From Streptomyces griseoviridis (GTDB lineage: Bacteria > Actinomycetota > Actinomycetes > Streptomycetales > Streptomycetaceae): a DNA stretch of 64,000 bases. The number at the start of each line of letters is the position of its first letter. Within the stretch, counting starts at the first letter, position 1. Made by a program: the position numbers and the translations under genes. Positions 51,261 through 59,102 of this stretch are shown here, piece after piece. The stretch lies in the NCBI GenBank assembly GCA_014649155.1, contig BMSM01000010.1, positions 1 through 64,000 on the forward strand, read 5' to 3'. The notes under the pieces are model-generated. The model was not told where the DNA came from. It did not search any database and saw only the letters and a list, made by a program, of their open reading frames with translations.

Positions 51261-52109
51261 TCAGTCCTGCCGGCTGCTGTCGTCCCGTAGCCAGGTGTCG
51301 AAGTCCCGCTTCCGGACGGCCCGCGCCGCCCTGCGGCGGGCGACGACCGCCGCCGCGACGAAGACGGCGACGCTCGCGAACAGCCCCGGCCGCGCGCGGA
51401 GCAGGACCGCGAGGTCGGACACGCCGGTGCGCGCCGAGGCGCCCGCCGGGCCCTGCCGCTGTTCGACCTGGGCGGTGGAGACCGCGGCCCGGACCCGCCG
51501 GTTGATCAAGTCCCGCCAGGTGCGCGGCGGGCGGACCACGACCTCGGCGGCGCCGACCACCCGCCGCTCCCCGGGGGCGAACGCCAGGGACGCGGCCAGA
51601 TCGTCCGCCATCAGCGGCGGCAGCGCCGCGATCCGGGCGTGCCCGGCCGCCGAGACCGCGATCACGCCCCGGCCGAACAGCCCCTCGCGGACGGCCGGCA
51701 GCCGCTGCCACACCCGGTAGTACGCCCGCACCCGCCAGGCGCACCCGGCCAGCGGGATGCGCCGCACCGGGGCGGTGGCGAGGACGCCGGACGCGGTGTC
51801 GGCCAAGGGCTCGGCCAGCGCCCGGACGCCGGCGCCCGTGAGCACCACGTCGGCGTCCACATAGAGCCGGGGGAAGCCGCGGGCGTGGTCGTCGCCGGTG
51901 CGCAGCGCGGTGTGCTTGGACGGGACCGGGATCTCCACCACCCGTACGCGCGGCCCGCGTCCGGCGGCGACCCGCGCGGTGTCGTCCGTGCAGCCGTTGC
52001 AGACGACCACGATGTCGGTCGCCTCCTCGGCGGGGTCGGCCAGCAGCGCGTCCAGGAGCCGCCCGATGACGCGCGCCTCGTTGTGCGCCGGGATCACGAT
52101 GCTCGTCAC
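51261..52109 (-). CDS. glycosyltransferase family 2
   Basis: 282 residues from a GTG at 52109. GT-A fold: SIVIPAHNEARVIGRLLDALL, VVVCNGCTDDTA and metal-binding DxD equivalent YVDADVVLTGAG. The C-terminal hydrophobic segment (LFASVAVFVAAAVVA) suggests membrane association, as in dolichol/undecaprenyl-linked transferases. It is divergent from the polyprenyl sugar transferase and may belong to the same glycan pathway. Confidence 0.87.
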   Translation of the reverse strand: MTSIVIPAHNEARVIGRLLDALLADPAEEATDIVVVCNGCTDDTARVAAGRGPRVRVVEIPVPSKHTALRTGDDHARGFPRLYVDADVVLTGAGVRALAEPLADTASGVLATAPVRRIPLAGCAWRVRAYYRVWQRLPAVREGLFGRGVIAVSAAGHARIAALPPLMADDLAASLAFAPGERRVVGAAEVVVRPPRTWRDLINRRVRAAVSTAQVEQRQGPAGASARTGVSDLAVLLRARPGLFASVAVFVAAAVVARRRAARAVRKRDFDTWLRDDSSRQD

Positions 52110-52225
52110 CTGGGCAGTATGCCGCCGGTGTCACGCTCGCGAGGTGTGTTTCGTCCAACTGTTCCCGCCGCTGCGGTCCATGGTCTAGATTGAGCTTCGC
52201 CTGGCCGGTGGTGACGGAGGGGAGC

Positions 52226-52410
52226 GTGCCGATGACGGCACGTGCCGAAGCCGGACGCCGCGGGCCGGACGGGGAGCAGTAAGCCAACAGGCAAGCGTGA
52301 AGCGGCGGTTGGGGAACCGCCGAAAGCTTTCTCGTACGTCGGTGCCGGGGTGTGGAGGAGACACACCGGTGCCGATCCAGCCCTGACCGAGGACGTGTGA
52401 CCACACGTCC
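52226..52410 (+). ncRNA. hairpin-rich 5' leader of the glycan operon (possible cis-regulatory RNA)
   Basis: Four perfect hairpins follow one another in front of the sugar transferase gene: GTGCCG-ATGA-CGGCAC (52226-52241), CGGCGGTT-GGGG-AACCGCCG (52303-52322), GGTGTG-7nt-CACACC (52349-52367, flanked by CGGTGCCG direct repeats) and GGACGTGT-GACC-ACACGTCC (52391-52410). No ORF fits the 345-bp gap. I could not match it to a riboswitch class I know. Whether it is a regulatory RNA or serial terminator/protein sites is open. Confidence 0.4.
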
Positions 52411-52454
52411 CGCATGCTCACGGTCGGGGGTAGCTGCGCGTGTGGTGGGGGGCC

Positions 52455-53891
52455 ATGACCATTGAGGTCACGCACGAGCCGATCGAAGTGGAACGTAGGC
52501 GTCCGGAGACGCGCCGAAGACCCTGGGACCGCAGATACCGTTCGGTGCTGCTGGTCGCGGACGGCCTGGTGGCCGTCGCCGCGGCGCTGCTGATCCACGC
52601 GGCCTACGGCCGGTGGGCGGTGGCCCTGGTGCTGCCGCCGGTCTGGATCGCGATCATGCTCGCCCACCGCTCCTACGACCGTGACGTCCTGGGGCTGGGG
52701 AGCGAGGAGTACCGGCGGGTGGTACGGGGGGCCGTGGCGCTGCCGGCGCTCGCCGCGGTCACGTACTGGCTGTTCGTCCCCGATTCCGCGCTCTTCCATG
52801 ACATGACCATGGCTGCGTTACCGGTCGCCGGGTTGGGGCTTCCCGTCCGCCGCACGCTGCGCCGCAGGCTGCACCGGCGGTGGGCGCGGGGCCGGGACCA
52901 CAGCCCGGCGCTCCTGGTCGGCCCGGCGCACGGCATCCTGGAACTCGTCGCCGTACTGCGGCGCGGCACCCAGGAGTTACGGGTCACCGGCGTGTGCCTG
53001 ACCGATCCGGAGCACGCGGCGGAGATCCGCAAGGCCGGCCTCCCGGTGCTCGGCGGCGTCGCCGACCTGGACGACGTGGTCCGCGCCCTCGGCATCGGCA
53101 CCGTGGTGGTGTTGCCCGCCCCGGAACTGGACACCGCCACGGTGCGCCGGATGTCCTGGACGGCGGCCGCGCAGGGCGTCGACTGCCTGCTGGTCCCGAC
53201 GCTCGCCGACATCTCCGCGGCCCGCCTCGCGGTCCGCCCCGCCAACGGGGTGCCGCTGGTCCATGTGAGGGCCCCCGACCTCTCGCGGTCCGCCCGGCTG
53301 CCCAAGGAACTGCTGGACCGCTTACTCGCCGCTGTGCTCCTGGTGCCGCTCGCGCTCCCCATGCTGGTCATCGCCGCCGTCGTCCGGCTGGACAGCACCG
53401 GCCCCGCTCTCTTCCGCCAGCAGCGGGTGGGCCGCTACGGCGACCAGTTCACCATGCTCAAGTTCCGTTCCATGCGCCCCGGTTCCGAGGCGCTGCGGGC
53501 GGACCTCGACCATCTCAACCACAACGGCGACGGCCCGCTGTTCAAGGTGAAGCAGGACCCGCGCGTCACCCGCGTCGGGGCGTTCCTGCGCCGCACCTCC
53601 CTGGACGAACTCCCGCAGCTGCTCAACGTGGTGCGGGGCCACATGTCCCTGGTCGGCCCCCGCCCGCCGCTGCCCGAGGAGGTCGAGGGCTATCCGCCGG
53701 ACATCAAGCGCCGGCTGCTCGTCAAACCGGGCCTCACCGGCCTCTGGCAGGTCAGCGGCCGTTCCGACCTGCCCTGGGAGGAAGCCGTCCGGCTCGATCT
53801 CGGATACGTGGACAACTGGTCGATGAGCCTCGACCTGTCGATCCTGCTGCGCACCGGGTCCGCGGTGGTGCGGGGAACGGGGGCCTACTGA
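52455..53891 (+). CDS. exopolysaccharide polyprenyl-phosphate sugar-1-phosphate transferase
   Basis: 478 residues from the ATG at 52455. WbaP/WcaJ architecture: N-terminal membrane helices, a central CoA-binding-like domain (SPALLVGPAHGILELV), a re-entrant helix (LAAVLLVPLALPMLVIAAVV), then the catalytic Bac_transf domain with QQRVGRYGDQFTMLKFRSM, KQDPRVTRVGAFLRRTSLDE and LVGPRPPLPEEV. It loads the first sugar phosphate onto undecaprenyl phosphate, starting repeat-unit assembly at the membrane. It is first gene of an operon running to about 63.8 kb. A GTG at 52440 is an alternative start. Confidence 0.92.
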   Translation: MTIEVTHEPIEVERRRPETRRRPWDRRYRSVLLVADGLVAVAAALLIHAAYGRWAVALVLPPVWIAIMLAHRSYDRDVLGLGSEEYRRVVRGAVALPALAAVTYWLFVPDSALFHDMTMAALPVAGLGLPVRRTLRRRLHRRWARGRDHSPALLVGPAHGILELVAVLRRGTQELRVTGVCLTDPEHAAEIRKAGLPVLGGVADLDDVVRALGIGTVVVLPAPELDTATVRRMSWTAAAQGVDCLLVPTLADISAARLAVRPANGVPLVHVRAPDLSRSARLPKELLDRLLAAVLLVPLALPMLVIAAVVRLDSTGPALFRQQRVGRYGDQFTMLKFRSMRPGSEALRADLDHLNHNGDGPLFKVKQDPRVTRVGAFLRRTSLDELPQLLNVVRGHMSLVGPRPPLPEEVEGYPPDIKRRLLVKPGLTGLWQVSGRSDLPWEEAVRLDLGYVDNWSMSLDLSILLRTGSAVVRGTGAY

Positions 53892-54016
53892 TGGGCCGGA
53901 GCACCACTGACACACCGCCGGCGCACCGGGGACCGGCGGCCCGCGAACCGATGGACCGGCGACCGATGACCCGGCGACCGTCGGACCGGGGACCGATGGA
54001 CCGGGGGGCCTGCTGA
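53891..54016 (+). CDS. 41-codon ORF of imperfect repeats between coupled genes
   Basis: The ORF starts at the TGATG overlap ending the sugar transferase gene and stops at a second TGATG that could start the oxidoreductase. Both junctions read CCTxCTGATGGG, a direct repeat. In between, blocks such as MDRRP, MTRRP and MDRGAC repeat from GGACCGGCGACCGATG-type units. The peptide is Arg/Pro-rich with no known family. It may be a spacer created by tandem duplication that keeps ribosomes flowing, rather than a functional peptide. Confidence 0.35.
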   Translation: MGRSTTDTPPAHRGPAAREPMDRRPMTRRPSDRGPMDRGAC

Positions 54017-54039
54017 TGGGCAGGGGAAAGAGGACAGAC

Positions 54040-55089
54040 GTGACAGCGCAGCCGCTGGGGGTCGCCGTCGTCGGCGCCGGCTACTGGGGCCCCAACCTCG
54101 TACGCAACTTCCAGGCCAGCGACCGGTTCCGGCTGCGCTGGCTCTGCGACCTCGACGTGGAGCGGGCCCGCCGGGTCCTCGGCGGCTACTCCACGGTCGG
54201 GGCGACCGCCGACTACGCCGCCGTCCTCGCCGACCCCGAGGTGGCCGCCGTCGCCGTCGCCACCCCGGCCGGCACCCACCTGGACATCGCCCTCGCCGCC
54301 CTGCGGGCCGGCAAGCACGTCCTCGTGGAGAAACCGCTCGCCTCGACCTACGCGGACGGGCAGCGCCTGGTCGCCGAGGCCGAGGAACGCCGCCTGGCTT
54401 TGATGTGCGACCACACCTACTGCTACACCCCCGCCGTGGGCCGCATCCGGGAAGCGGTCCGCTCCGGGGAGCTCGGCGAGATCCACTTCGTCGACTCCGT
54501 CCGCATCAACCTCGGGCTCGTCCAGAAGGACGTCGACGTCCTGTGGGACCTCGCCCCGCACGACCTGTCCATCCTCGACTTCATCCTCCCGGAGAACGTC
54601 GAACCGGTCGCCGTCGCCGCCCACGGCGCCGACCCGATCGGCGCCGGACAGGCCTGCGTCGCCTACCTGACGCTCCAGCTCAGCACGGGGGCCATCGCCC
54701 ACGTCCACGTCAACTGGCTTTCCCCGACCAAGGTCCGCACCACCATGGTCGGCGGCGCCAAACGCACCCTGCTCTGGGACGACCTCAACCCCCTCCAGCG
54801 GGTGGCGGTCTACGACCGGGGCGTGGACCTCGCCTCGCCCCAGGAGATCGGCGCGGACGAGCGCCGCGACGCCCTCGTCTCGTACCGCACCGGGGACATG
54901 GTCGCGCCCGCCCTCGGCGAGAAGGAGGCGCTGCGCTCCATGGTCGAGGAGTTCGCCGACGCCGTCCGCGACGGCCGGTCCCCGCTCACCGACGGCCGGG
55001 CGGGCCTCAGGGTGCTGGACATCCTGGAGGCCGCCTCCCGCAGCCTCGCGTTCAAGGGCGCGGTCGTCGGCCTGCGCGCCGGGCGCTGA
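54040..55089 (+). CDS. Gfo/Idh/MocA family sugar oxidoreductase
   Basis: 349 residues from a GTG at 54040, chosen because AAAGAGGA lies 5 bp upstream. The ATG at 54016, eight codons earlier, is coupled to the small ORF and is the alternative. A Rossmann domain (VAVVGAGYWGPNLVRNF) is followed by the family motif HVLVEKPLA and the substrate domain (DLAPHDLSIL with the catalytic His). WlbA-type members oxidise the 3-hydroxyl of UDP-N-acetylhexosamine derivatives. The aminotransferase and acetyltransferase downstream fit a 3-amino or diamino sugar pathway. Confidence 0.88.
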   Translation: MTAQPLGVAVVGAGYWGPNLVRNFQASDRFRLRWLCDLDVERARRVLGGYSTVGATADYAAVLADPEVAAVAVATPAGTHLDIALAALRAGKHVLVEKPLASTYADGQRLVAEAEERRLALMCDHTYCYTPAVGRIREAVRSGELGEIHFVDSVRINLGLVQKDVDVLWDLAPHDLSILDFILPENVEPVAVAAHGADPIGAGQACVAYLTLQLSTGAIAHVHVNWLSPTKVRTTMVGGAKRTLLWDDLNPLQRVAVYDRGVDLASPQEIGADERRDALVSYRTGDMVAPALGEKEALRSMVEEFADAVRDGRSPLTDGRAGLRVLDILEAASRSLAFKGAVVGLRAGR

Positions 55090-55122
55090 CCCACCGTCCC
55101 ACCCCACCGGAAGGCACCGCAG

Positions 55123-56097
55123 TTGAGCACCGTAGAAGGCAAGAAGATCCTGGTCACCGGGGGAGCGGGCACCATCGGCTCGCACCTTGTCGACCTCCTC
55201 GCCCGGGGCGGCGCCCGGGAGATCACGGTTCTGGACAACTTCGTCCGGGGCCGGCGCGCCAACCTCGCCGGGGCCCTGTCCGGCGGCGCCGTGGAGATCG
55301 TCGAGGGCGACATCCGGGACGCCGCCACCGTACGGAAGGTCACCGAGGGCGCCGACCTGGTCTTCCACCTCGCCGCCATCCGCATCACCCAGTGCGCGGA
55401 GGAACCCCGCCTCGCCAACGAGGTCCTGGTCGACGGCACCTTCAACGTCCTGGAGGCGGCGGCCGAGGCCGGCGTGGCCAAGGTGATCGCCTCCTCCTCG
55501 GCCTCCGTCTACGGCCTGGCCGAGACCTTCCCCACCACCGAACGCCACCACCCGTACAACAACGACACCTTCTACGGCGCCGCCAAAGCGTTCAACGAGG
55601 GCATGCTGCGCAGCTTCCACGCCATGTACGGCCTGGACTACGTGGCGCTGCGCTACTTCAACGTCTACGGCCCCCGGATGGACATCCACGGCCTCTACAC
55701 CGAGGTCCTCATCCGCTGGATGGAGCGGATCGAGGCGGGCGAACCCCCGCTGATCCTGGGCGACGGCACCCAGACCATGGACTTCGTCGACGTCCGCGAC
55801 ATCGCCAGGGCCAATGTCCTGGCCGCCGAGTCGGACCTCACCGACGAGGTGTTCAACATCGCCAGCGGTACCGAGACCTCCCTGAAGGAGCTGGCCGAGG
55901 GCCTGCTGGCGGCGATGGGCGCCGAGGGCCTGGAGCCCGAGCACGGCCCGGCCCGCACGGTGAACGGCGTCACCCGCCGGCTCGCCGACACCTCCCACGC
56001 CGCCGAACGCCTCGGCTTCACCGCCGGCATCGACCTGCGCACCGGCCTGCGGGACCTCGTCCAGTGGTGGCGCGCGGAGCGGCGGGCCGCCCGGTGA
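55123..56097 (+). CDS. NAD-dependent epimerase/dehydratase
   Basis: 324 residues from a TTG at 55123 with GGAAGG 8 bp upstream. Extended SDR: GGAGTIGSHLVDLL at the N-terminus, SSSASVYG with the catalytic Ser, and YGAAK as catalytic Tyr-Lys pair. RYFNVYGPRMD and VDVRDIARAN are typical of UDP-hexose 4-epimerases. It acts on a nucleotide sugar in the same pathway. The stop overlaps the next GTG. Confidence 0.88.
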   Translation: MSTVEGKKILVTGGAGTIGSHLVDLLARGGAREITVLDNFVRGRRANLAGALSGGAVEIVEGDIRDAATVRKVTEGADLVFHLAAIRITQCAEEPRLANEVLVDGTFNVLEAAAEAGVAKVIASSSASVYGLAETFPTTERHHPYNNDTFYGAAKAFNEGMLRSFHAMYGLDYVALRYFNVYGPRMDIHGLYTEVLIRWMERIEAGEPPLILGDGTQTMDFVDVRDIARANVLAAESDLTDEVFNIASGTETSLKELAEGLLAAMGAEGLEPEHGPARTVNGVTRRLADTSHAAERLGFTAGIDLRTGLRDLVQWWRAERRAAR

Positions 56098-57233
56098 GCG
56101 CCGGCCGCATCCCCGTGATGATCCCCTGGCTCGGCGAGGAGGAGGCCCGCGCCGCCTCCGACGCCGTGCTGTCCGGGTGGGTCGCCCAGGGCCCCAGGGT
56201 CGCGGAGTTCGAGCGGGCCTTCGCCGAGCGGACCGGCGCCGGGCACGCCGTCGCCGTCAGCTCCTGCACCACCGCCCTGCACCTGTCGCTCCACGTGCTC
56301 GGCATCGGACCCGGCGACGAGGTGGTGGTGCCCTCCCTCTCCTTCATCGCCACCGCCAACGCCGTGCGGTACACCGGCGCGCGGCCCGTCTTCGCCGACG
56401 TCGGCCTCACCACCGGCAACCTGACCCCCGAGACGGTCGACGCGGTCCGCACCCCGCGCACCCGGGCCGTCCTCGCCGTCCACCAGGGCGGCGTCCCGGC
56501 CGACGTGCACGCGCTGCGCGCCGCCTGCGCCGAATGGGACCTGCCGCTGGTGGAGGACGCCGCCTGCGCGATCGGCTCCACCGTCGGCGGCAAGCCGGTC
56601 GGGCACGGCGCCCTGCTCGCCACCTGGTCCTTCCACCCCCGCAAGCTCGTCACCACCGGCGAGGGCGGCATGGTCACCACCGACGACGCCGACCGGGCGG
56701 CCCGGCTGCGCCGGCTGCGTGAACACGGCATGAACGCCTCGGCGGCCGAACGGCACGCCAGCGGCACACCCGTCCTGGAGAGCTACCTAGAAGTCGGCTT
56801 CAACTACCGGATGACCGACATCCAGGCCGCCGTCGGCCTCGTCCAGCTCGCCAAACTGGACACGATGATCACCCGCCGCCGCGCCCTTGCCGCCCGCTAC
56901 GACCGGCTGCTGCGGGGCATCCCCGGCCTGTGCCCGGTCGGCGACCCCGCCCACGGACAGAGCAACTTCCAGTCCTACTGGGTGCTGCTGGACGCGGACT
57001 TCCCCGTGGGCCGGGACGACCTGCTCGGCACGCTCGCCGCCGCCGGGATCTCCGCCCGGCGCGGCATCATGGCCGCCCACCTCGAACCGGCCTACGCCGG
57101 CCACCCGGCCGTCCCGCTGCCGGTCACCGAACGGATCAGCCGCGACTCGCTGATCCTGCCGCTGTTCCACACCATGACCGAGGCCCAGCAGGACCGCATC
57201 GTCGCCACGCTGCGCGAACAGGCCCGCGGATGA
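56094..57233 (+). CDS. DegT/DnrJ/EryC1/StrS aminotransferase
   Basis: 379 residues from a GTG at 56094. Nucleotide-sugar aminotransferase: SSCTTALHLSLHVLGIGPGDEVVVP, the Asp in LVEDAACAIGS that contacts the PLP ring nitrogen, and the Schiff-base Lys in FHPRKLVTTGEGGM. FNYRMTDIQAAVG follows. It converts a keto sugar from the upstream oxidoreductase to an amino sugar with PLP and an amino donor. It overlaps both neighbours, showing coupled translation. Confidence 0.92.
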   Translation: MSAGRIPVMIPWLGEEEARAASDAVLSGWVAQGPRVAEFERAFAERTGAGHAVAVSSCTTALHLSLHVLGIGPGDEVVVPSLSFIATANAVRYTGARPVFADVGLTTGNLTPETVDAVRTPRTRAVLAVHQGGVPADVHALRAACAEWDLPLVEDAACAIGSTVGGKPVGHGALLATWSFHPRKLVTTGEGGMVTTDDADRAARLRRLREHGMNASAAERHASGTPVLESYLEVGFNYRMTDIQAAVGLVQLAKLDTMITRRRALAARYDRLLRGIPGLCPVGDPAHGQSNFQSYWVLLDADFPVGRDDLLGTLAAAGISARRGIMAAHLEPAYAGHPAVPLPVTERISRDSLILPLFHTMTEAQQDRIVATLREQARG

Positions 57234-57937
57234 CGACGCCGCTGGTGCTCGTCGGGGCCGGGGGCTTCGCCCGGGAGACCGCGCGGGCGGCGGCCGCCGC
57301 GGGCGGCTTCGACCTGCTCGGGCACCTCGACGACGACCCGGCCCTGCACGGCACCGAAGCCGACGGCCTGCCCGTGCTCGGCGGCTGCGACCTCGTCCAC
57401 GACCTGCCCGGGGCACGCGTGGTGGTCTGCGTGGGAAACCCCCGCGACTACGCCTCGCGGGCCCGCCTGGTCCGCCGCCTCGGCCTGCCCGAGGAGCGGT
57501 ACGCCACCGTCGCGCACCCCACCGCGGCCCTCTCCGCCACCTCCGCCGTCGGGCCCGGCTCGGTGCTGCTCGCGCACTGCGCGCTGACCGCCGCGGTGCG
57601 GGTCGGCGCGCACGTCGCGGTGATGCCGGGGACCGTCCTCACCCATGACGACGTGGTCGAGGACTTCGCCACGCTCGCCGCCGGGGTCCGCCTGGGCGGC
57701 GGCGTACGGCTGGCCCGGGGCGCCTATCTGGGGACCGGCGCCCTGGTCAGGGAGGGCACGACGGTCGGCGCCTGGTCGCTGGTCGGCATGGGCGCCACCG
57801 TGCTCACGGACGTGCCGCCGGGCGAGGTCTGGGTGGGCAGCCCGGCCCGGCGGCTGCGCGCGGCACCGGCGCCCGCGCTCGCCGAAGCGGAACTCGACGC
57901 GCGGACAGCGCACGCACAGGGGGGAACCGTCACATGA
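57230..57937 (+). CDS. NeuD-like sugar O/N-acetyltransferase (left-handed beta-helix)
   Basis: 235 residues from the ATG at 57230. A PglD/NeuD-type fold: N-terminal nucleotide-sugar-binding segment LVLVGAGGFARETARAA, then hexapeptide repeats from about residue 100 (SAVGPGSVLLAHCALTAAVRVG, DFATLAAGVRLGGGV) with a conserved His (THDDVV) as catalytic base, ending VPPGEVWVGSPAR. It acetylates the amino group made by the neighbouring aminotransferase. Overlap with flanking genes on both sides. Confidence 0.88.
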   Translation: MTTPLVLVGAGGFARETARAAAAAGGFDLLGHLDDDPALHGTEADGLPVLGGCDLVHDLPGARVVVCVGNPRDYASRARLVRRLGLPEERYATVAHPTAALSATSAVGPGSVLLAHCALTAAVRVGAHVAVMPGTVLTHDDVVEDFATLAAGVRLGGGVRLARGAYLGTGALVREGTTVGAWSLVGMGATVLTDVPPGEVWVGSPARRLRAAPAPALAEAELDARTAHAQGGTVT

Positions 57938-59052
57938 ACCGCATCCCGCTGGTGGACCTCAAGGCGGCCCACGAGGAGGTCGCCGACGAGGTGCGCGCCG
58001 GCTTCGCGCGCGTCCTCGCGCACACTGCGTTCGTCGGCGGCGAGGAGGTCCGCGCCTTCGAGCGCGAGTACGCCGCCTTCGGCGGGGTCGCGCACTGCGT
58101 GGGCGTCGCCAACGGCACCGACGCCGTCGAACTCGCCCTGCGCGCGGTCGGCGTCGGCCCCGGAGACGAGGTGGTGGTGCCCGCCAACACCTTCATCGCC
58201 ACGGCCGGCGCGGTCGCCCGCATCGGCGCCCGCCCGGTCCTCGCCGACTGCCTGCCGGACAGCCTCCTCCTCGACCCCGAGGCCGCCCTCGCCGCGGTCG
58301 GCCCCGCCACCCGCGCCGTCGTCCCCGTCCACCTGTACGGGCAACTGGCCGACGTCGGCGCACTGGCCGGCCGGCTCCCCGACCGCGTCCGGATCGTCGA
58401 GGACGCCGCGCAGTGCCAGGGCGCGACCCGCGACGGCCGCACCCCCGGCAGCGGCCACATCGCCGCCACCAGCTTCTACCCCGGCAAGAACCTCGGCGCC
58501 TACGGCGACGCGGGCGCCGTCCTCACCGACGACGAGGACACCGCCGGCCTGGTCCGCGCCGTCGCCAACCACGGCGGCGTCGCCAAGTACCGCCACGACG
58601 TGCCCGGCTTCAACAGCCGCCTCGACGGACTCCAGGCCGTCGTCCTGCGGGCGAAGCTCGCCCGGCTCGCCGCCGGCAACGCGGCCCGCCGCGCCGCCGC
58701 CGCCCGCTACGACACCCTCCTCGCCCCCCTCGCCGAGCGGGGCCGGGCCGTCCTGCCGGTCACCGAACCCGGCAACGTCCACGTCTGGCACCTGTACGTC
58801 GTCCAGGTCACCGGCGCCGACCGCGACACGGTCGTCGGCAAGCTGAACGCCGAGGGCATCGGCGCGGGCGTGCACTACCCGGACCCGGTCCACCTCACCC
58901 CGGCCTACCGGCACCTGGGCCACGCCCGCGGCGACTTCCCGCACGCCGAACGGGCCGCCGCCCGGATGCTGTCCCTGCCGCTCTACCCGCAGATCACCCC
59001 CGACCAGCAGCGGCGTGTCGTGGACGTCCTCGCCCACGCGCTCACCGGCTGA
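57934..59052 (+). CDS. DegT/DnrJ/EryC1/StrS aminotransferase (second copy)
   Basis: 372 residues from the ATG at 57934. Motifs: NGTDAVELALRAVGVGPGDEVVVPANTF, EDAAQCQGA, Schiff-base Lys in SFYPGKNLGAYGDAG. Closest in pattern to the 3-amino or 4-amino nucleotide-sugar transaminases of the FdtB/WlbC type. The sequence is clearly different from the other DegT enzyme 700 bp upstream, so two different keto groups are probably aminated, giving a diamino sugar (inference). Confidence 0.92.
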   Translation: MNRIPLVDLKAAHEEVADEVRAGFARVLAHTAFVGGEEVRAFEREYAAFGGVAHCVGVANGTDAVELALRAVGVGPGDEVVVPANTFIATAGAVARIGARPVLADCLPDSLLLDPEAALAAVGPATRAVVPVHLYGQLADVGALAGRLPDRVRIVEDAAQCQGATRDGRTPGSGHIAATSFYPGKNLGAYGDAGAVLTDDEDTAGLVRAVANHGGVAKYRHDVPGFNSRLDGLQAVVLRAKLARLAAGNAARRAAAARYDTLLAPLAERGRAVLPVTEPGNVHVWHLYVVQVTGADRDTVVGKLNAEGIGAGVHYPDPVHLTPAYRHLGHARGDFPHAERAAARMLSLPLYPQITPDQQRRVVDVLAHALTG

Positions 59053-59102
59053 CGGTCCCCGCACCCGCGTCACGGCACCGCCGAGAGGTACACGAGGTAC
59101 TC

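Noticed and set aside
52226..52410. c-di-GMP (GEMM), ydaO (c-di-AMP) or cobalamin riboswitch
   Set aside because: The conserved core strings of these classes are not present; only generic strong hairpins are seen.
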